Shown: in pieces, positions 36,024 to 46,218 of the stretch | Numbering within the stretch: position 1 is the first letter of the stretch | How the letters are laid out: every line of letters begins with the position of its first letter | NCBI GenBank assembly: GCA_013322215.1 | Contig: JAAMEZ010000003.1 | Coordinates: 124,001 to 188,000, forward strand | Source of the DNA: Martinezella rhizogenes | GTDB lineage: Bacteria; Pseudomonadota; Alphaproteobacteria; Rhizobiales; Rhizobiaceae | Direction of reading: 5' to 3' | DNA length: 64,000 nt | Notes under the pieces: generated by a model | What the model was told of the DNA's origin: nothing | Seen by the model: only the letters and a program-made list of their open reading frames with translations | Database searches by the model: none | Made by a program: the position numbers and the translations under genes

Positions 36024-37676
36024 ATGGGAAAGAATAGCGTGGTAACCAGAAGAGATTTCCTGAAGAGTTCAGCGATTGCTGCTCTGTCTCTGTCCACCGG
36101 ACTGCGAGCGAGCGAAACGCTGGCGGATGACAAGCCTGCGCCCGGCGGATCCCTGAGCTGGGGTGTCGAAACGGAGCCGACGACGCTCAACCCGCATCTG
36201 AACGGCCAGGCCAAGGCGAAGCTGGTTCTGCGCAACGCCTACGAATGCCTTCTCGCCCGCTCCGCGGATGGCGGCTATGTGCCGTGGCTGGCGAAAGACT
36301 ATGCGATATCCGAGGATGGCAGGACCTATACCTTCAACCTCCGTGAGGACGTGATCTTCGGCGATGGAGAGACATTCGACGCTGCAGCCGTGGTCACGAA
36401 TTTCCTCAAACTGAAAGAGCCGATCTATTCCGGCAGCATCAGCGCCGGTCACGTCTCTCATATTTCCGAGGCGGTCGCACGCGATGCCCATACGGTCGTG
36501 CTGACGCTCAAGGACGTCTATGCACCTTTCCTTGATGGCGCGACCAGCATCGAGATCATCTCGCCGAAATCGTTCTCATCGCCGCAGTTGAAGGCGGGTG
36601 GGCCTGAAATCGCAGGCACCGGCCCTTTCATCCTGGATCGCTATGTCAAAGGTCAGGAAATCCGCTTCGTCAGAAACGCGGCCTATAATTGGGCTCCCGG
36701 CAATGCCGGTCACCAGGGACCGGCCTATCTCGATGAGGTGATCTATCGTTTCCTGCCTGAATCCGCCGTTCGCACCGGCGCGCTGAGCTCAGGCCAGGTG
36801 CATGTCATCGAGGGCATTTCGGGCAATGACGCCGCGCTTTTCCGGGATAATCCCGATTTCACCTATCAAAGCGCACTGAATACCGGCACGCCCTATACGC
36901 TCTACCTGAATGTCGCCAATGCGCCAACGAGCGACGTCAAGATACGCAGGGCGTTCTTGGCTGCGATCGATGTCGAACGGATCATTCAGTCCGTCTACCG
37001 TGGCGAGCGCAAGCGGGCATGGGGTGTCCTGACACCGGCCGACACCGATTTCTACGACAAGAGCATCGAGGGCAGCTACGGCTTCGACGTCGATCTTGCC
37101 AACAGATTGCTCGACGAGTCCGGCTGGACGAGCAGGGACGGCGATGGCGTCCGGACGAAGGAGGGCAAGCGACTGACAATCGAGATTGTCCAGTCGCAGG
37201 CGACCTTGCGCGATCAGCGCGACGTTCTTCTCGAGGCTGTCCAGGCCCAGGCCAGACAGAATGCGGGCATCGATGTCGCCTTGCGCTATGTCGACGCCGG
37301 AACTTATGCCAACAGGCAGAATGACGGCCAATACGGCATCATTCCAAACTCGACCACGACGCAGGAAAACGGCCTCACGCTCTATTTTCACTATCTACCG
37401 CGCGAGAAGGGTGGATCGATCAACTACAGCCGCACCGTGGCGCCTGAAATATCCGCCTGGCTTGCCGAGGCCGCCTCTACGCTCGACGTCAAGAAGCGCT
37501 TCGGGATCTATTCGGCGCTGCAGCGTTTCGCACTCCGCGAACAGGCGCTCGGCCTGCCGCTTTATGTTCCGGACGACCAAATCGCCGCGTCGGCCTCAGT
37601 CAAGGGCGTCGGCTTTCGCCCGTTCAAGCGCCTACCTGAAAACGCCTACGACGTCTGGCTCCAGCAACAGGCCTGA
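36024..37676 (+). CDS. Peptide/nickel-type ABC substrate-binding protein (family 5), Tat signal
   Basis: Periplasmic binding protein of 550 residues. The N-terminus has TRRDFLKSSAIAALSLS, a twin-arginine signal, so it may be exported folded. The mature part starts GGSLSWGVETEPTTLNPHLNGQ and contains the family 5 pattern AYECLLARSADGGYVPWLAKDY. Start is ATG at 36024; GTG at 36039 is possible. It is paralogous to the next gene, with the same domain order and many shared blocks, and the two look like a tandem duplication with different export routes. Confidence 0.85.
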   Translation: MGKNSVVTRRDFLKSSAIAALSLSTGLRASETLADDKPAPGGSLSWGVETEPTTLNPHLNGQAKAKLVLRNAYECLLARSADGGYVPWLAKDYAISEDGRTYTFNLREDVIFGDGETFDAAAVVTNFLKLKEPIYSGSISAGHVSHISEAVARDAHTVVLTLKDVYAPFLDGATSIEIISPKSFSSPQLKAGGPEIAGTGPFILDRYVKGQEIRFVRNAAYNWAPGNAGHQGPAYLDEVIYRFLPESAVRTGALSSGQVHVIEGISGNDAALFRDNPDFTYQSALNTGTPYTLYLNVANAPTSDVKIRRAFLAAIDVERIIQSVYRGERKRAWGVLTPADTDFYDKSIEGSYGFDVDLANRLLDESGWTSRDGDGVRTKEGKRLTIEIVQSQATLRDQRDVLLEAVQAQARQNAGIDVALRYVDAGTYANRQNDGQYGIIPNSTTTQENGLTLYFHYLPREKGGSINYSRTVAPEISAWLAEAASTLDVKKRFGIYSALQRFALREQALGLPLYVPDDQIAASASVKGVGFRPFKRLPENAYDVWLQQQA

Positions 37677-37717
37677 GTTTGGGTTCTCAAAGATTTTTCA
37701 AAAGGAGATATCGATAA

Positions 37718-39340
37718 ATGATTATTCGCAGACATTTTCTTAGCCTCTTCGCAGCCATGCTTGCAACCTCCATGCTGTCGGGCCTTGCAATGGCGGCGGA
37801 CGGCACGCCCGTCAGCGGCGGCAAGTTGACATGGGGCGTTGAGACGGAACCGGCCACGCTCAATCCGCAGCTCAACGGGCAGGATAAAACCAAGCTGCTG
37901 TTGCGAAACGCCTACGAGTCGCTGCTGGCCCGCAGCGCCGATGGCGGCTACGTTCCTTGGCTTGCGACCGAATACAAGATCTCCGACGACGGCAAGACCT
38001 ACACGTTCAAGCTTCGTGAAGATGTCAGCTTCACCGATGGGCAGAAGCTCGATGCGCAGGCGGTCATCACCAATTTCACCAGGCTCAAGGATGCCGCCTA
38101 TAGCGGTAGCGTGAGCGCTGGACCGGTCTCGCGCATTGTCGAAGCAAAGGCGCTGGACGACCATACCGTCTCCTTCACGTTGAACCAGGTCTATGCCCCC
38201 TTTCTCGATTATGCCACGAGCCTGGAGATCCTTTCGCCCGCAGCCTTCAATTCGACGCAGCTGAAATCCGGCGGACCGGAGATCGCAGGGACCGGCCCGT
38301 TCATCCTGAAGCGCTATGCCAAGGGGCAGGATATCCAGTTCGTCAAGAATCCGGCCTACAATTGGTCACCCAAGACATCAACTCACCAGGGGCCAGCCTA
38401 TCTGGATGAGGTGACCTACCGCTTCCTGTCCGAATCCTCGGTCCGGACTGGGGCGCTCTCCTCCGGCCAGGTCGACGTGATCGAAGGGATCGCCGGCAAC
38501 GACGCCAGCCTTTTCAAGGACAATCCAGACTTCAGCTATCAGACGGCTCTCAATACGGGCACACCCTATTCATTGTTCCTCAATGTCACCTGGGGGCCGA
38601 CTCAGGATCTCAAGGTGCGCAAGGCCCTGATATCAGCAATCGATGTCGATGCGGTGTTGAAAGCCGTCTATCGCGGAGAACGCACGCGCGCATGGGGCAT
38701 CACATCACCGATCGATCCGCAATTCTACGACAAGAGCATCGAGGCGGCATATAGGCCAGATCCCAAGGCCGCAAATACGCTTCTTGACGAGGCCGGCTGG
38801 ACCGCGCGGGATGCCGACGGCTTCAGGACAAAGGATGGCAAGCGACTGACCATCGAGGTCATCCAGGCACAGGCGACGGTGCGCGATCAGCGTGACGTCT
38901 TGCTGCAGGCCCTGCAGGCGCAGGCGCGCCAGAATGCCGGCATCGATCTCAAGATCGTTTTCGTGGATGCCGGCACCTACACCGATCGGCGCAAGACCGG
39001 CCAGTTCGGCTCGATCGCCAATTCCAATACGCCGACGGATGCGATCGACATAGAGTATCACTACCTTCCCCTCGATAGGGGTGGCAGCATCAACTACAGC
39101 CGCGCCTTTGCGCCCGAGCTGTCGCAGTGGCTGAACGAGGCCGCCTCGACGCTGGACCAGAAGAAGCGCTTCGATCTCTATTCGAAGCTGCAGCGCTTCG
39201 CCATTCTCGATCAGGCCTATGCCCTGCCGCTCTACGAGCCTGAGGACCAGGTGGCAGCGGCAAGCTATGTGAAGGGCATCAGCTTCCGGCCCTTCAAGCA
39301 ATTGCCGGAGAGCGCCTACGACATCTGGCGCAGCGAATGA
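37718..39340 (+). CDS. Peptide/nickel-type ABC substrate-binding protein (family 5), second copy
   Basis: Second binding protein of the operon, 540 residues. It has an ordinary Sec signal (MLATSMLSGLAMAADG) and no twin arginine, unlike its upstream paralogue. Shared blocks include ATLNPQLNGQDKTKLLLRNA, GGPEIAGTGPFILKRYAKG and RTGALSSGQVDVIEGI. AAAGGAG precedes the ATG. Two binding proteins for one permease suggest either a broader substrate range or two related substrates. Confidence 0.87.
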   Translation: MIIRRHFLSLFAAMLATSMLSGLAMAADGTPVSGGKLTWGVETEPATLNPQLNGQDKTKLLLRNAYESLLARSADGGYVPWLATEYKISDDGKTYTFKLREDVSFTDGQKLDAQAVITNFTRLKDAAYSGSVSAGPVSRIVEAKALDDHTVSFTLNQVYAPFLDYATSLEILSPAAFNSTQLKSGGPEIAGTGPFILKRYAKGQDIQFVKNPAYNWSPKTSTHQGPAYLDEVTYRFLSESSVRTGALSSGQVDVIEGIAGNDASLFKDNPDFSYQTALNTGTPYSLFLNVTWGPTQDLKVRKALISAIDVDAVLKAVYRGERTRAWGITSPIDPQFYDKSIEAAYRPDPKAANTLLDEAGWTARDADGFRTKDGKRLTIEVIQAQATVRDQRDVLLQALQAQARQNAGIDLKIVFVDAGTYTDRRKTGQFGSIANSNTPTDAIDIEYHYLPLDRGGSINYSRAFAPELSQWLNEAASTLDQKKRFDLYSKLQRFAILDQAYALPLYEPEDQVAAASYVKGISFRPFKQLPESAYDIWRSE

Positions 39341-39397
39341 ACCGTATCGTCAACGCGTCCCCGGCAACAGCCGGGGACGGTGAAGGAGTGACCGATC

Positions 39398-40414
39398 ATG
39401 ACTGCTGACAATACGACGGCCTTCGACGAAAACCCTTCGGCTTGGCTTTCGCGCAAACGCCGGCTGAAGCGCAACAGCCTGGCATCACAGATCCTGATGC
39501 GGATTGGATCCGCCATCGCGGTCCTATGGGCCGCGATAACATTGAGTTTCATCAGCATTCATCTGGCCCCTGGCGATATCGTCAGCCTCTTGATCGGCGA
39601 GCAATTGCGCACGCCGGAGGTGGAGGCGGCCATCCGCCTTGAATGGGGATTGGACAAGCCGCTACTGGCGCAATATCTGACCTATCTTCAACGTGTTCTG
39701 CATGGCGATTTCGGGCGATCCTATATCCTGCAGACGGATGTTTCCGGCCTGGTCTTGTCGCAGATGCTGCCGACGTTGAAGCTGACTGCGGCCGCCCTCG
39801 TCGTCGCCGTGGTCTTTGCTGTTGCCAGCGCCCTGTTGACCGCCGGCAAGCGCCTGCCCCGCAGCATCGCCGGTGGCCTCGAACTTATCCTCATCTCGAC
39901 GCCGTCCTTCTGGCTCGGCATCGTGCTTTTGTTCATATTCTCCTTCACCTTGAAACTCTTCCCCGTCGCAGGCGATCGGACATTTTCAGCGCTCGTCTTG
40001 CCGGCCTTGTCGCTTGGCCTGTCGCTCGGCGCCGTCATCGGACAGGTGCTGCGCGAGGGGCTCGAACGGGCCTTGGAAGAACCCTTCATGCTGACAGTCA
40101 AGAGCTGGGGCGTAAATGACTTCGTGCTAAGGCTGCGGCACGGCCTGCGGCACGCCGCACTTCCCGCCGTGACGCTTGCCGGCTGGCTGGTCGGCAATCT
40201 GCTGTCCGGCGCCGTCATCACCGAAGCGGTATTTGGCAGACCCGGGCTGGGGCGGATTACGGTCGACGCCGTGCTGGCGCACGATCTGCCCGTCGTGCTT
40301 GCGGTCGCCATCCTGTCAGCCTTCATCTATGTCGTCCTCAGCACATTGGTCGACGTGCTGTATCTGCTGCTCGATCCCCGCCTGCGCAATCAGAATACGG
40401 AGGCGGGCCATTGA
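39398..40414 (+). CDS. ABC transporter permease, DppB/OppB family
   Basis: Inner-membrane channel subunit of 338 residues. Six hydrophobic segments are visible after a 35-residue cytoplasmic tail; DppB features include LAPGDIVSLLIGEQL near the first loop, LPALSLGLSLGAVIGQVLREGL, and the ATPase-contact motif with AVITEAVFGRPGLGRITVDAV. GAAGGAG precedes the ATG. Its stop overlaps the TTG start of the next permease gene. Confidence 0.9.
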   Translation: MTADNTTAFDENPSAWLSRKRRLKRNSLASQILMRIGSAIAVLWAAITLSFISIHLAPGDIVSLLIGEQLRTPEVEAAIRLEWGLDKPLLAQYLTYLQRVLHGDFGRSYILQTDVSGLVLSQMLPTLKLTAAALVVAVVFAVASALLTAGKRLPRSIAGGLELILISTPSFWLGIVLLFIFSFTLKLFPVAGDRTFSALVLPALSLGLSLGAVIGQVLREGLERALEEPFMLTVKSWGVNDFVLRLRHGLRHAALPAVTLAGWLVGNLLSGAVITEAVFGRPGLGRITVDAVLAHDLPVVLAVAILSAFIYVVLSTLVDVLYLLLDPRLRNQNTEAGH

Positions 40415-41280
40415 GCATCTCCTCCTCTTCAGAGCGGGAAGCAGATCGGCGCCAGCTGAGGCTGCACGTCCGGTTTGCAAGTCCAGGGTTTATCCTTTCT
40501 GCGATTTTCCTGCTGCTGGTGGCGATCGCAACCATCTGGCCGCAAGTTCTCACAGCTGCCAATCCGATTGCCGCCGATCCATTGCAGGCGCAGTTGCCAC
40601 CATCGACGGAACATTGGTTCGGTACGGATCATCTCGGGAGGGATGTCTTCTCGCGGGTTGTTTACGGCGCTCGTTACTCCATCCTCATCGGTGTCAGCGC
40701 GGTTGCGATCGCCGCGATCGTCGGGGCCTTTCTCGGCCTTTTGTCGGGTCTCACCCGCGGTCTCGTCGATGAGGCCATCTCGCGCTTTCTAGACGTGATT
40801 TCATCATTTCCGGACCTGCTTCTGGCGCTCGTGCTGATCTCCTTTACCGGACCTGGCACAGTCAATCTCATCTTCGCGCTTGGTGTCGCGTCCGTGCCAC
40901 GCTTTGCCAGGGTCGTGCGCGCACAGACCTTTGTGATCGCCAAGAGCGGCTATGTCGAACAGGCAAGGACATTCGGACTGAGACGCAGCGTGCTGGTCGC
41001 GCGCCATATTTTGCCCCACGCCCTGGCACAGGTGCCTATCCTGGCGACGATCGGCCTCGGCACGACCATCATACAGGCTGCGGGCCTGAGCTTTCTTGGT
41101 ATGGGACCGCAACCCCCTGCCCCGGAATGGGGCGCGATGCTGGCTGAGGCACGCAATTATCTCCGGGTGGCCTGGTGGATCGGTGTCTGGCCCGGCCTCG
41201 CAATCACACTGACGGTTATCTCCATAAGTGTGCTTGGAAGACGCTGGCAGCTTGCGTTTGAAGGCAGGAGGCCATCGTGA
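40411..41280 (+). CDS. ABC transporter permease, DppC/OppC family
   Basis: Partner permease of 289 residues with the DppC pattern: TEHWFGTDHLGRDVFSRVVYG in the first periplasmic loop, and the contact loop PRFARVVRAQTFVIAKSGYV, then AGLSFLGMGPQPPAPEWGAML. It begins with TTG in a TTGA overlap with the previous gene, preceded by GGAGG, so translation is coupled. Its end overlaps the ATPase gene by GTGA. Confidence 0.9.
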   Translation: MSISSSSEREADRRQLRLHVRFASPGFILSAIFLLLVAIATIWPQVLTAANPIAADPLQAQLPPSTEHWFGTDHLGRDVFSRVVYGARYSILIGVSAVAIAAIVGAFLGLLSGLTRGLVDEAISRFLDVISSFPDLLLALVLISFTGPGTVNLIFALGVASVPRFARVVRAQTFVIAKSGYVEQARTFGLRRSVLVARHILPHALAQVPILATIGLGTTIIQAAGLSFLGMGPQPPAPEWGAMLAEARNYLRVAWWIGVWPGLAITLTVISISVLGRRWQLAFEGRRPS

Positions 41281-42941
41281 CCCCGGTACTCGACATTCGT
41301 AATCTGACGATCGGATTTCCCCGGGATGGTCGCGACAACAGGGTGGTCCACGGCATCGATCTGACGATCGACAAGGGCGAAGCGGTCGCGCTTGTCGGAG
41401 AATCCGGCTCCGGCAAATCGGTGACGGCGCGCTCGATCATCGGTCTTGCCGCCCTGAATGCAGCCGTTCATACTGACCGCTTCGATATCGACGGAACCGA
41501 CGTTCGCGACTTCGACGAAAGGCAATGGCGGCGTCTTCGCGGCGAAAAGATCGGCTTCGTCCTCCAGGATGCGCTCGTCTCCCTCGACCCGCTGAGGCGG
41601 ATTTCTCAACAATTGTCCGACGCCTTCGGCGGACGCCGCCTCTTTCGTCGACCCGATCGGCGCGAAGACAGCCGCCTGCTGCTGCAATCGGTCGGTATCC
41701 CCGATCCGGAGCGACGACTGCCGCAATATCCGCACCAGCTTTCGGGCGGTTTGCGCCAGCGCACCCTCATCGCCACCGCCATAGCCCGGCACCCATCGCT
41801 GCTGATTGCCGACGAGCCAACGACGGCACTCGATGCAACGGTTCAAAAGCAGATCCTCGACCTGCTTCTCGAACGGCGCAAGGCCGGCCACACGCTTCTC
41901 CTGATCAGCCATGATCTGGCCGTCGTCTCCCATCTTGCCGATCGCGTGCTCGTCATGAACAACGGCAGGATTGTTGAGGAAGGTGCGACCGAACAGATAC
42001 TGGGAAAACCCCGCCATCCCTATACCCAGCAATTGCTGGACGCCGTGCCTTCAGCAGCATCCAGAGGGTTTCGGCTATCACCCACATCCGTCACGAAAGC
42101 GGAGGGCGAGCAGGTGCCTGCCATTCCCAGGTCGAATACGCAGCAGCGCGTGCCCCTGCCCGCAAAAGTGATCGATCGCCACAACCACATTCTGTCGGCC
42201 CGCAATCTCGTCAAACGCTATGGCGGATCGGCCGACATCTTCGCCGTCAATGACGTATCCTTCGATCTCGTAGCCGGCGAAGCCCTCGGCATCGTCGGCG
42301 AATCCGGCTCGGGCAAGACGACGGTCGCAAAAATCGTCCTCGGCCTGGTGGAGCCGGATCATGGATCGGTCCGTCTTGACGGCGGCGGCTGGAGCAATGT
42401 GGCCGAACATGCTCGTCGCGCCAGGCGCTCCAGCATGCAGTTCATAGCTCAGGACGCACTCAGTTCGTTCGATCCCCGCTATACAGTCGAAAAGATTATC
42501 GCGGAAAGCCTCGATAGCGCCAGCATCTTCGGTGCCGCGCGCCACGAGCGCGTGCTCGAGGTCTTGGACGCGGTCCGTCTGAGCGAGACATTCCTGAAGC
42601 GCTATCCGCGAGAGCTTTCCGGGGGCCAGCGTCAACGTGTGGCGATCGCGCGCGCTTTTGCGCCCCGCCCTCGACTTCTCGTGGCCGATGAGCCGGTCAG
42701 CGCGCTCGACGTATCGGTGCAGGCGCAGGTGCTCGATCTTCTGGCGGAACTTCAGGCCGCATCCGGAACGTCCCTGCTTTTCATCTCCCACGATCTCGGC
42801 GTCGTCCATCACCTGACGGACCGTGTTCTCGTAATGAAGGAGGGACGGATCGTCGAAGCAGGCGCCGTGGAGGATGTCTTCACCAGTCCACATCACAGCT
42901 ATACCCGCGCGCTCCTCGAAGCGGTGCCGGCCCTGCCCTGA
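41277..42941 (+). CDS. Fused double ATP-binding protein of peptide-type ABC transporter (DppD-DppF)
   Basis: Single chain of 554 residues with two complete ATPase domains, instead of two separate proteins as in Dpp/Opp; the layout is like GsiA. Domain 1: [36 protein letters not shown]. Domain 2 (from about residue 300): [36 protein letters not shown]. Start is GTG overlapping the permease stop. Both domains look catalytically intact. It powers the two permeases before it. Confidence 0.92.
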   Translation: MTPVLDIRNLTIGFPRDGRDNRVVHGIDLTIDKGEAVALVGESGSGKSVTARSIIGLAALNAAVHTDRFDIDGTDVRDFDERQWRRLRGEKIGFVLQDALVSLDPLRRISQQLSDAFGGRRLFRRPDRREDSRLLLQSVGIPDPERRLPQYPHQLSGGLRQRTLIATAIARHPSLLIADEPTTALDATVQKQILDLLLERRKAGHTLLLISHDLAVVSHLADRVLVMNNGRIVEEGATEQILGKPRHPYTQQLLDAVPSAASRGFRLSPTSVTKAEGEQVPAIPRSNTQQRVPLPAKVIDRHNHILSARNLVKRYGGSADIFAVNDVSFDLVAGEALGIVGESGSGKTTVAKIVLGLVEPDHGSVRLDGGGWSNVAEHARRARRSSMQFIAQDALSSFDPRYTVEKIIAESLDSASIFGAARHERVLEVLDAVRLSETFLKRYPRELSGGQRQRVAIARAFAPRPRLLVADEPVSALDVSVQAQVLDLLAELQAASGTSLLFISHDLGVVHHLTDRVLVMKEGRIVEAGAVEDVFTSPHHSYTRALLEAVPALP

Positions 42942-43002
42942 AACGCATAATTCACGCTGCCGGCGCAACCCGGCCAGATTTTGAACGACCAAGGAATTCG
43001 CT

Positions 43003-44328
43003 ATGACCCACAATCGTCCCCGACGCCTGAAGACATTGACCGGAGCAAGCAGCGTCATTTCCGCCGGAAACGACGCAAGCCCCGTCACCGGCATCAAGCG
43101 TGCCGTCGAACTCGCCCGCAGGGCGGAAGCGGAAAAGATCACCGGGCTGTTCACGGCCGACCTGCTCCACATCGACCCGGCGGGGCTTGCCGGAACCGCC
43201 GGCATCCAGGAACCGATCATCGCGCTTGCCGCCTTGAGCCAGGTGACCTCCGACATCGGCCTGATCGCCACCGTCTCCACGACCTTCCACTATCCCTACA
43301 ATCTGGCCCGCCAGATCGGCACGCTGGACCATGCAAGTGGCGGACGCGCCGGGTGGAACGCCGTGACTTCCTCTGTCGGCGAGGAGAATTTCGGCGAGAC
43401 ATTGCCAAGTCCGGAGGAGCGCTACGAACGGGCTGCTGAATTCATCGAAATCGTCAATGCGCTCTATGATGCCAATGAACGCAATGCCGCCGAGCGCAAG
43501 GCGTCCGGGGCGATTGGCATTGATCCGGCAAAATTCCATCCGATCAACTATCGCGGCAGGCACTTCAAGGTCGACGGTCCCCTGAACGTACCGCCTTTGC
43601 CACAAGGTCGCCCCGTACAGTTTCAGGCGGGCCAGTCGGAAGCCGGCGTGACCGTCGGCGCACGATATGCCGAGGTGGTCTATACCTCTCAGCCCAAGCT
43701 CGAGGATGCAGTCGCCTTTGCGAGCGAATTGCGCCGCCGAGCCGGAAGTTTCGGACGCGCGGCAGGTCTGCCCTTCATCATGAACTCCTTCCACTCGGTG
43801 ATCGGCGATTCAGATGCTGATGTCGCCAGGCGCCTGAAGGAAAAACACGAGCGGATCGACTACGAGCAGGGTCGCCTGAAGCTGGCGGACATGCTCGGCG
43901 GCGATCTCGATCTTTCCGAACTGCCGCTCGACAAGCCCTTGCCGGAGGCGCTGCTGCCTGAGGTTACCAGCATCAACAGGCGACGCGGCCGCGTCGAAAT
44001 CTTCCGTCGTTACGCACGAGAGGGGCTGACCTTGCGGCAGCTCATCATTCAGGCGCAGGAGACCGGCCACTGGTCGGTGGCCGGCACGCCCGAACAGCTC
44101 GCAGATGCGATCGAGGAGCGTTTTCGGGCCGGAATCCTTGATGTTCTATCTCTGCACGGCTTCGGCAATCCGGACCAGGAGGATCGGCTGGTGAACGGGC
44201 TCCTGCCGGAATTGCGGCGGCGGTCGATCATCGACACCGATTATGTCGGGGACGATTTCCGCTCTAATCTGGAGCTCCCGCCCTATGTGGCAGCAAACGG
44301 CGCGTTGAACTCGGCAAAGCGCGCCTGA
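43003..44328 (+). CDS. FMN-dependent monooxygenase, NtaA/SnaA/DszA family
   Basis: Large luciferase-like monooxygenase of 441 residues. Family traits: SPVTGIKRAVELARRAEAEKITGLFTAD at the start, ALSQVTSDIGLIATVSTTF, LDHASGGRAGWNAVTS and QAGQSEAG. Relatives oxidise nitrilotriacetate, dibenzothiophene sulfone and other C-N or C-S bonds with reduced FMN. It closes the operon, 61 bases after the ATPase. With the smaller monooxygenase at the front, it suggests two oxidation steps on an imported compound. The reductase partner is not in this operon. Confidence 0.87.
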   Translation: MTHNRPRRLKTLTGASSVISAGNDASPVTGIKRAVELARRAEAEKITGLFTADLLHIDPAGLAGTAGIQEPIIALAALSQVTSDIGLIATVSTTFHYPYNLARQIGTLDHASGGRAGWNAVTSSVGEENFGETLPSPEERYERAAEFIEIVNALYDANERNAAERKASGAIGIDPAKFHPINYRGRHFKVDGPLNVPPLPQGRPVQFQAGQSEAGVTVGARYAEVVYTSQPKLEDAVAFASELRRRAGSFGRAAGLPFIMNSFHSVIGDSDADVARRLKEKHERIDYEQGRLKLADMLGGDLDLSELPLDKPLPEALLPEVTSINRRRGRVEIFRRYAREGLTLRQLIIQAQETGHWSVAGTPEQLADAIEERFRAGILDVLSLHGFGNPDQEDRLVNGLLPELRRRSIIDTDYVGDDFRSNLELPPYVAANGALNSAKRA

Positions 44329-44640
44329 TTCCCGAGCCTGATCTCAGCCTGCACACCATCCGCGCCGCCCGACGAGAATAATGCCGGACGGTCCACCTCG
44401 GTCTCCAAAACAGCGCTCGAACAAACCGGTAAAGTGGCCGCGTGATACGCCAGGAGCGGTATCATGGCGGCCCCTCCGAACGTCTCGTCAGGCATTGTCC
44501 CGCGATCTCCGCGGGACAGCGATCTCTTGGCTGCGGCAAGGGCACTCGTGGACGAGGCGAGCTCAGCCCGTCTCCTCCACCAGTGCCTTGATAACTCTCT
44601 CGACCTTTTGTGGGGCGATTGGAATGCTAGAGCCATCAAG
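44329..44640. other. Convergent intergenic region
   Basis: Gap of 312 bases between two converging operons. It contains the perfect hairpin at 44496-44518. On the minus strand, directly after the stop of the binding-protein gene, 24 further in-frame codons (ending KALVEETG, then TGA) read like coding sequence but have no start; probably chance or a gene remnant. Confidence 0.4.
44496..44518. terminator. Perfect GC-rich hairpin, possible two-way terminator
   Basis: TGTCCCGCG, five bases, CGCGGGACA: nine perfect pairs between converging operons. No T run follows on either strand, so it could be a 3' end stabiliser or part of a small intergenic repeat rather than an intrinsic terminator. Confidence 0.4.
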
Positions 44641-46143
44641 CTAGTCCCGCCATCCTAAGCGATTGAGGAAGAAGCTCTCATTCGGCGTTGGCTGGAAGTC
44701 GAGATTTTTTGCCGCCCCATAGATTGACACCATCTGGTAAAGCGGCACGGTCGGTATTTCACTTGCAATGAAGCTGCCGACCTTTTCGTAGTCTGCAAGA
44801 CGCGTCTTCTCATCCAGCGATGACGCTGCTTCATCCAGCAGAGCATCGATCTCGGGCTTGGCAGTGATGGTCCAGCTGCTGCCGGAATGAAAGAGTGAAT
44901 AGAGAGCCCCGTCTGCATCCTGGCAGGCACAGGAAGATGTGCTGATGGCAAGTGTGGGACCATCCGCCGGCCCCTTCTGGATCAATTGCAGAAAGGTTGG
45001 CGTATCGACATTGGCGATCTCGACATCGAACCCGACATCCTGCAGCTCCTGCTGAATGGCTTCAGCAACCCTCTGGTCAAAAAAGGCGCCGATCGTCAGC
45101 TGAAATTTGGCCGGTTTGTCGGCAGCTGCGATCAATGATTTTGCCTTTTCGGGATCGAAAGGCAGCCCCTTGATCGTATCGCTCCAGCCGAAATGCGCCG
45201 GCGTCACCATCTCGGCGATCGGCTTGTCCAGTCCGCCGAGGATCCCCTGCGTAATGCCTTCCTTGTCGATCGCATAGGCCAATGCCTGGCGAAGCTCAAG
45301 CTTGTCGAATGGCGGCTTGTTCGGATTGATGCGAATATAGGCAAGCCGCTCGGTAAGAACAGGCAGCGCCTTGGCATTCGGGGAAGTCTGCAATTGCGCC
45401 GCCTGGTCCGAGGTCAGTGCCCTTGCCAGATCTACGGTGCCCGACTGGATGTCGGCCAGCCGCGTCGACGCATCGGGTACGGCACGGAAGACGGCCGTCG
45501 CAAATCGCCCCTTCTCTCCCCAATAGTTGTCATTGCGCGCAAGCGTTACCGAAACGCCCTTGTCCCATTTTACGAAACTATATGGACCGCTTCCGACCGG
45601 CTGAAGGTTGAAGGCTGCATTCCCGACCTTTTCGACGACGTGTTGCGGGACGATGGATAGGTTCGTCAGTGCGGCCAGAAGAGCGGGAGAGCTCGTCTTC
45701 AAGGTCAACGTCACCTCGTGATCGCCGGTCACTGCAGCCTTGAGGATCTTGCCGAATTGCGCGCGTTGCGGGCTTGCAAATTTCGGATCGATGATGCGGT
45801 TGACACTGAATGCAACATCGCCGGCCGTCAGAACGCTTCCGTCGTGAAAGTGAACGTCGTCGCGAAGCGTAAACGCGATCTCGGTATCAGAGACGTTTTT
45901 CCACGCGGTGGCGATCTGCGGGACGATCTCGCCCGCATTGTCGCGGGTGACGAGGTTGTCGAAGATGTTGCGATAGACGAAATAGCTATCGGGATTCCAT
46001 TGCAATTGCGGATCGAGCGTCGACGGCTCATTGACGAGATCGACCACGATCTGCTGCTTTTCGGCCGCCTGGACCGCAGTCACGAAGGACAGCATCGAGA
46101 AGCCGATGCCCGCACCCAACACAAGAAGTTTATGCCACTTCAT
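44641..46143 (-). CDS. Peptide-type ABC substrate-binding protein (family 5)
   Basis: Periplasmic binding protein of 500 residues, last gene of the reverse-strand operon. Sec signal: KLLVLGAGIGFSMLSFVTAVQA. The mature part starts VVDLVNEPSTLDPQLQWNPD and holds YFVYRNIFDNLVTRD. It is a clear paralogue of the first gene of the same operon (53326-54825), which has nearly the same opening and the same WRD ending. ATG at 46143 was preferred since the residues before it lack a signal. The 75-base gap before it is the largest among the later genes. Confidence 0.87.
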   Translation of the reverse strand: MKWHKLLVLGAGIGFSMLSFVTAVQAAEKQQIVVDLVNEPSTLDPQLQWNPDSYFVYRNIFDNLVTRDNAGEIVPQIATAWKNVSDTEIAFTLRDDVHFHDGSVLTAGDVAFSVNRIIDPKFASPQRAQFGKILKAAVTGDHEVTLTLKTSSPALLAALTNLSIVPQHVVEKVGNAAFNLQPVGSGPYSFVKWDKGVSVTLARNDNYWGEKGRFATAVFRAVPDASTRLADIQSGTVDLARALTSDQAAQLQTSPNAKALPVLTERLAYIRINPNKPPFDKLELRQALAYAIDKEGITQGILGGLDKPIAEMVTPAHFGWSDTIKGLPFDPEKAKSLIAAADKPAKFQLTIGAFFDQRVAEAIQQELQDVGFDVEIANVDTPTFLQLIQKGPADGPTLAISTSSCACQDADGALYSLFHSGSSWTITAKPEIDALLDEAASSLDEKTRLADYEKVGSFIASEIPTVPLYQMVSIYGAAKNLDFQPTPNESFFLNRLGWRD

Positions 46144-46218
46144 TTTCCGGTTCCTCAAATGATCGATCATTGATGACGATAGTCTGATCTCTGCTCCTTG
46201 CGGTGAGACCGGCGGCAA

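Noticed and set aside
44565..44640. Stop-codon readthrough extending the binding protein by 24 codons
   Set aside because: The paralogue in the same operon ends with the same WRD and a stop, so the extension is not part of the protein.
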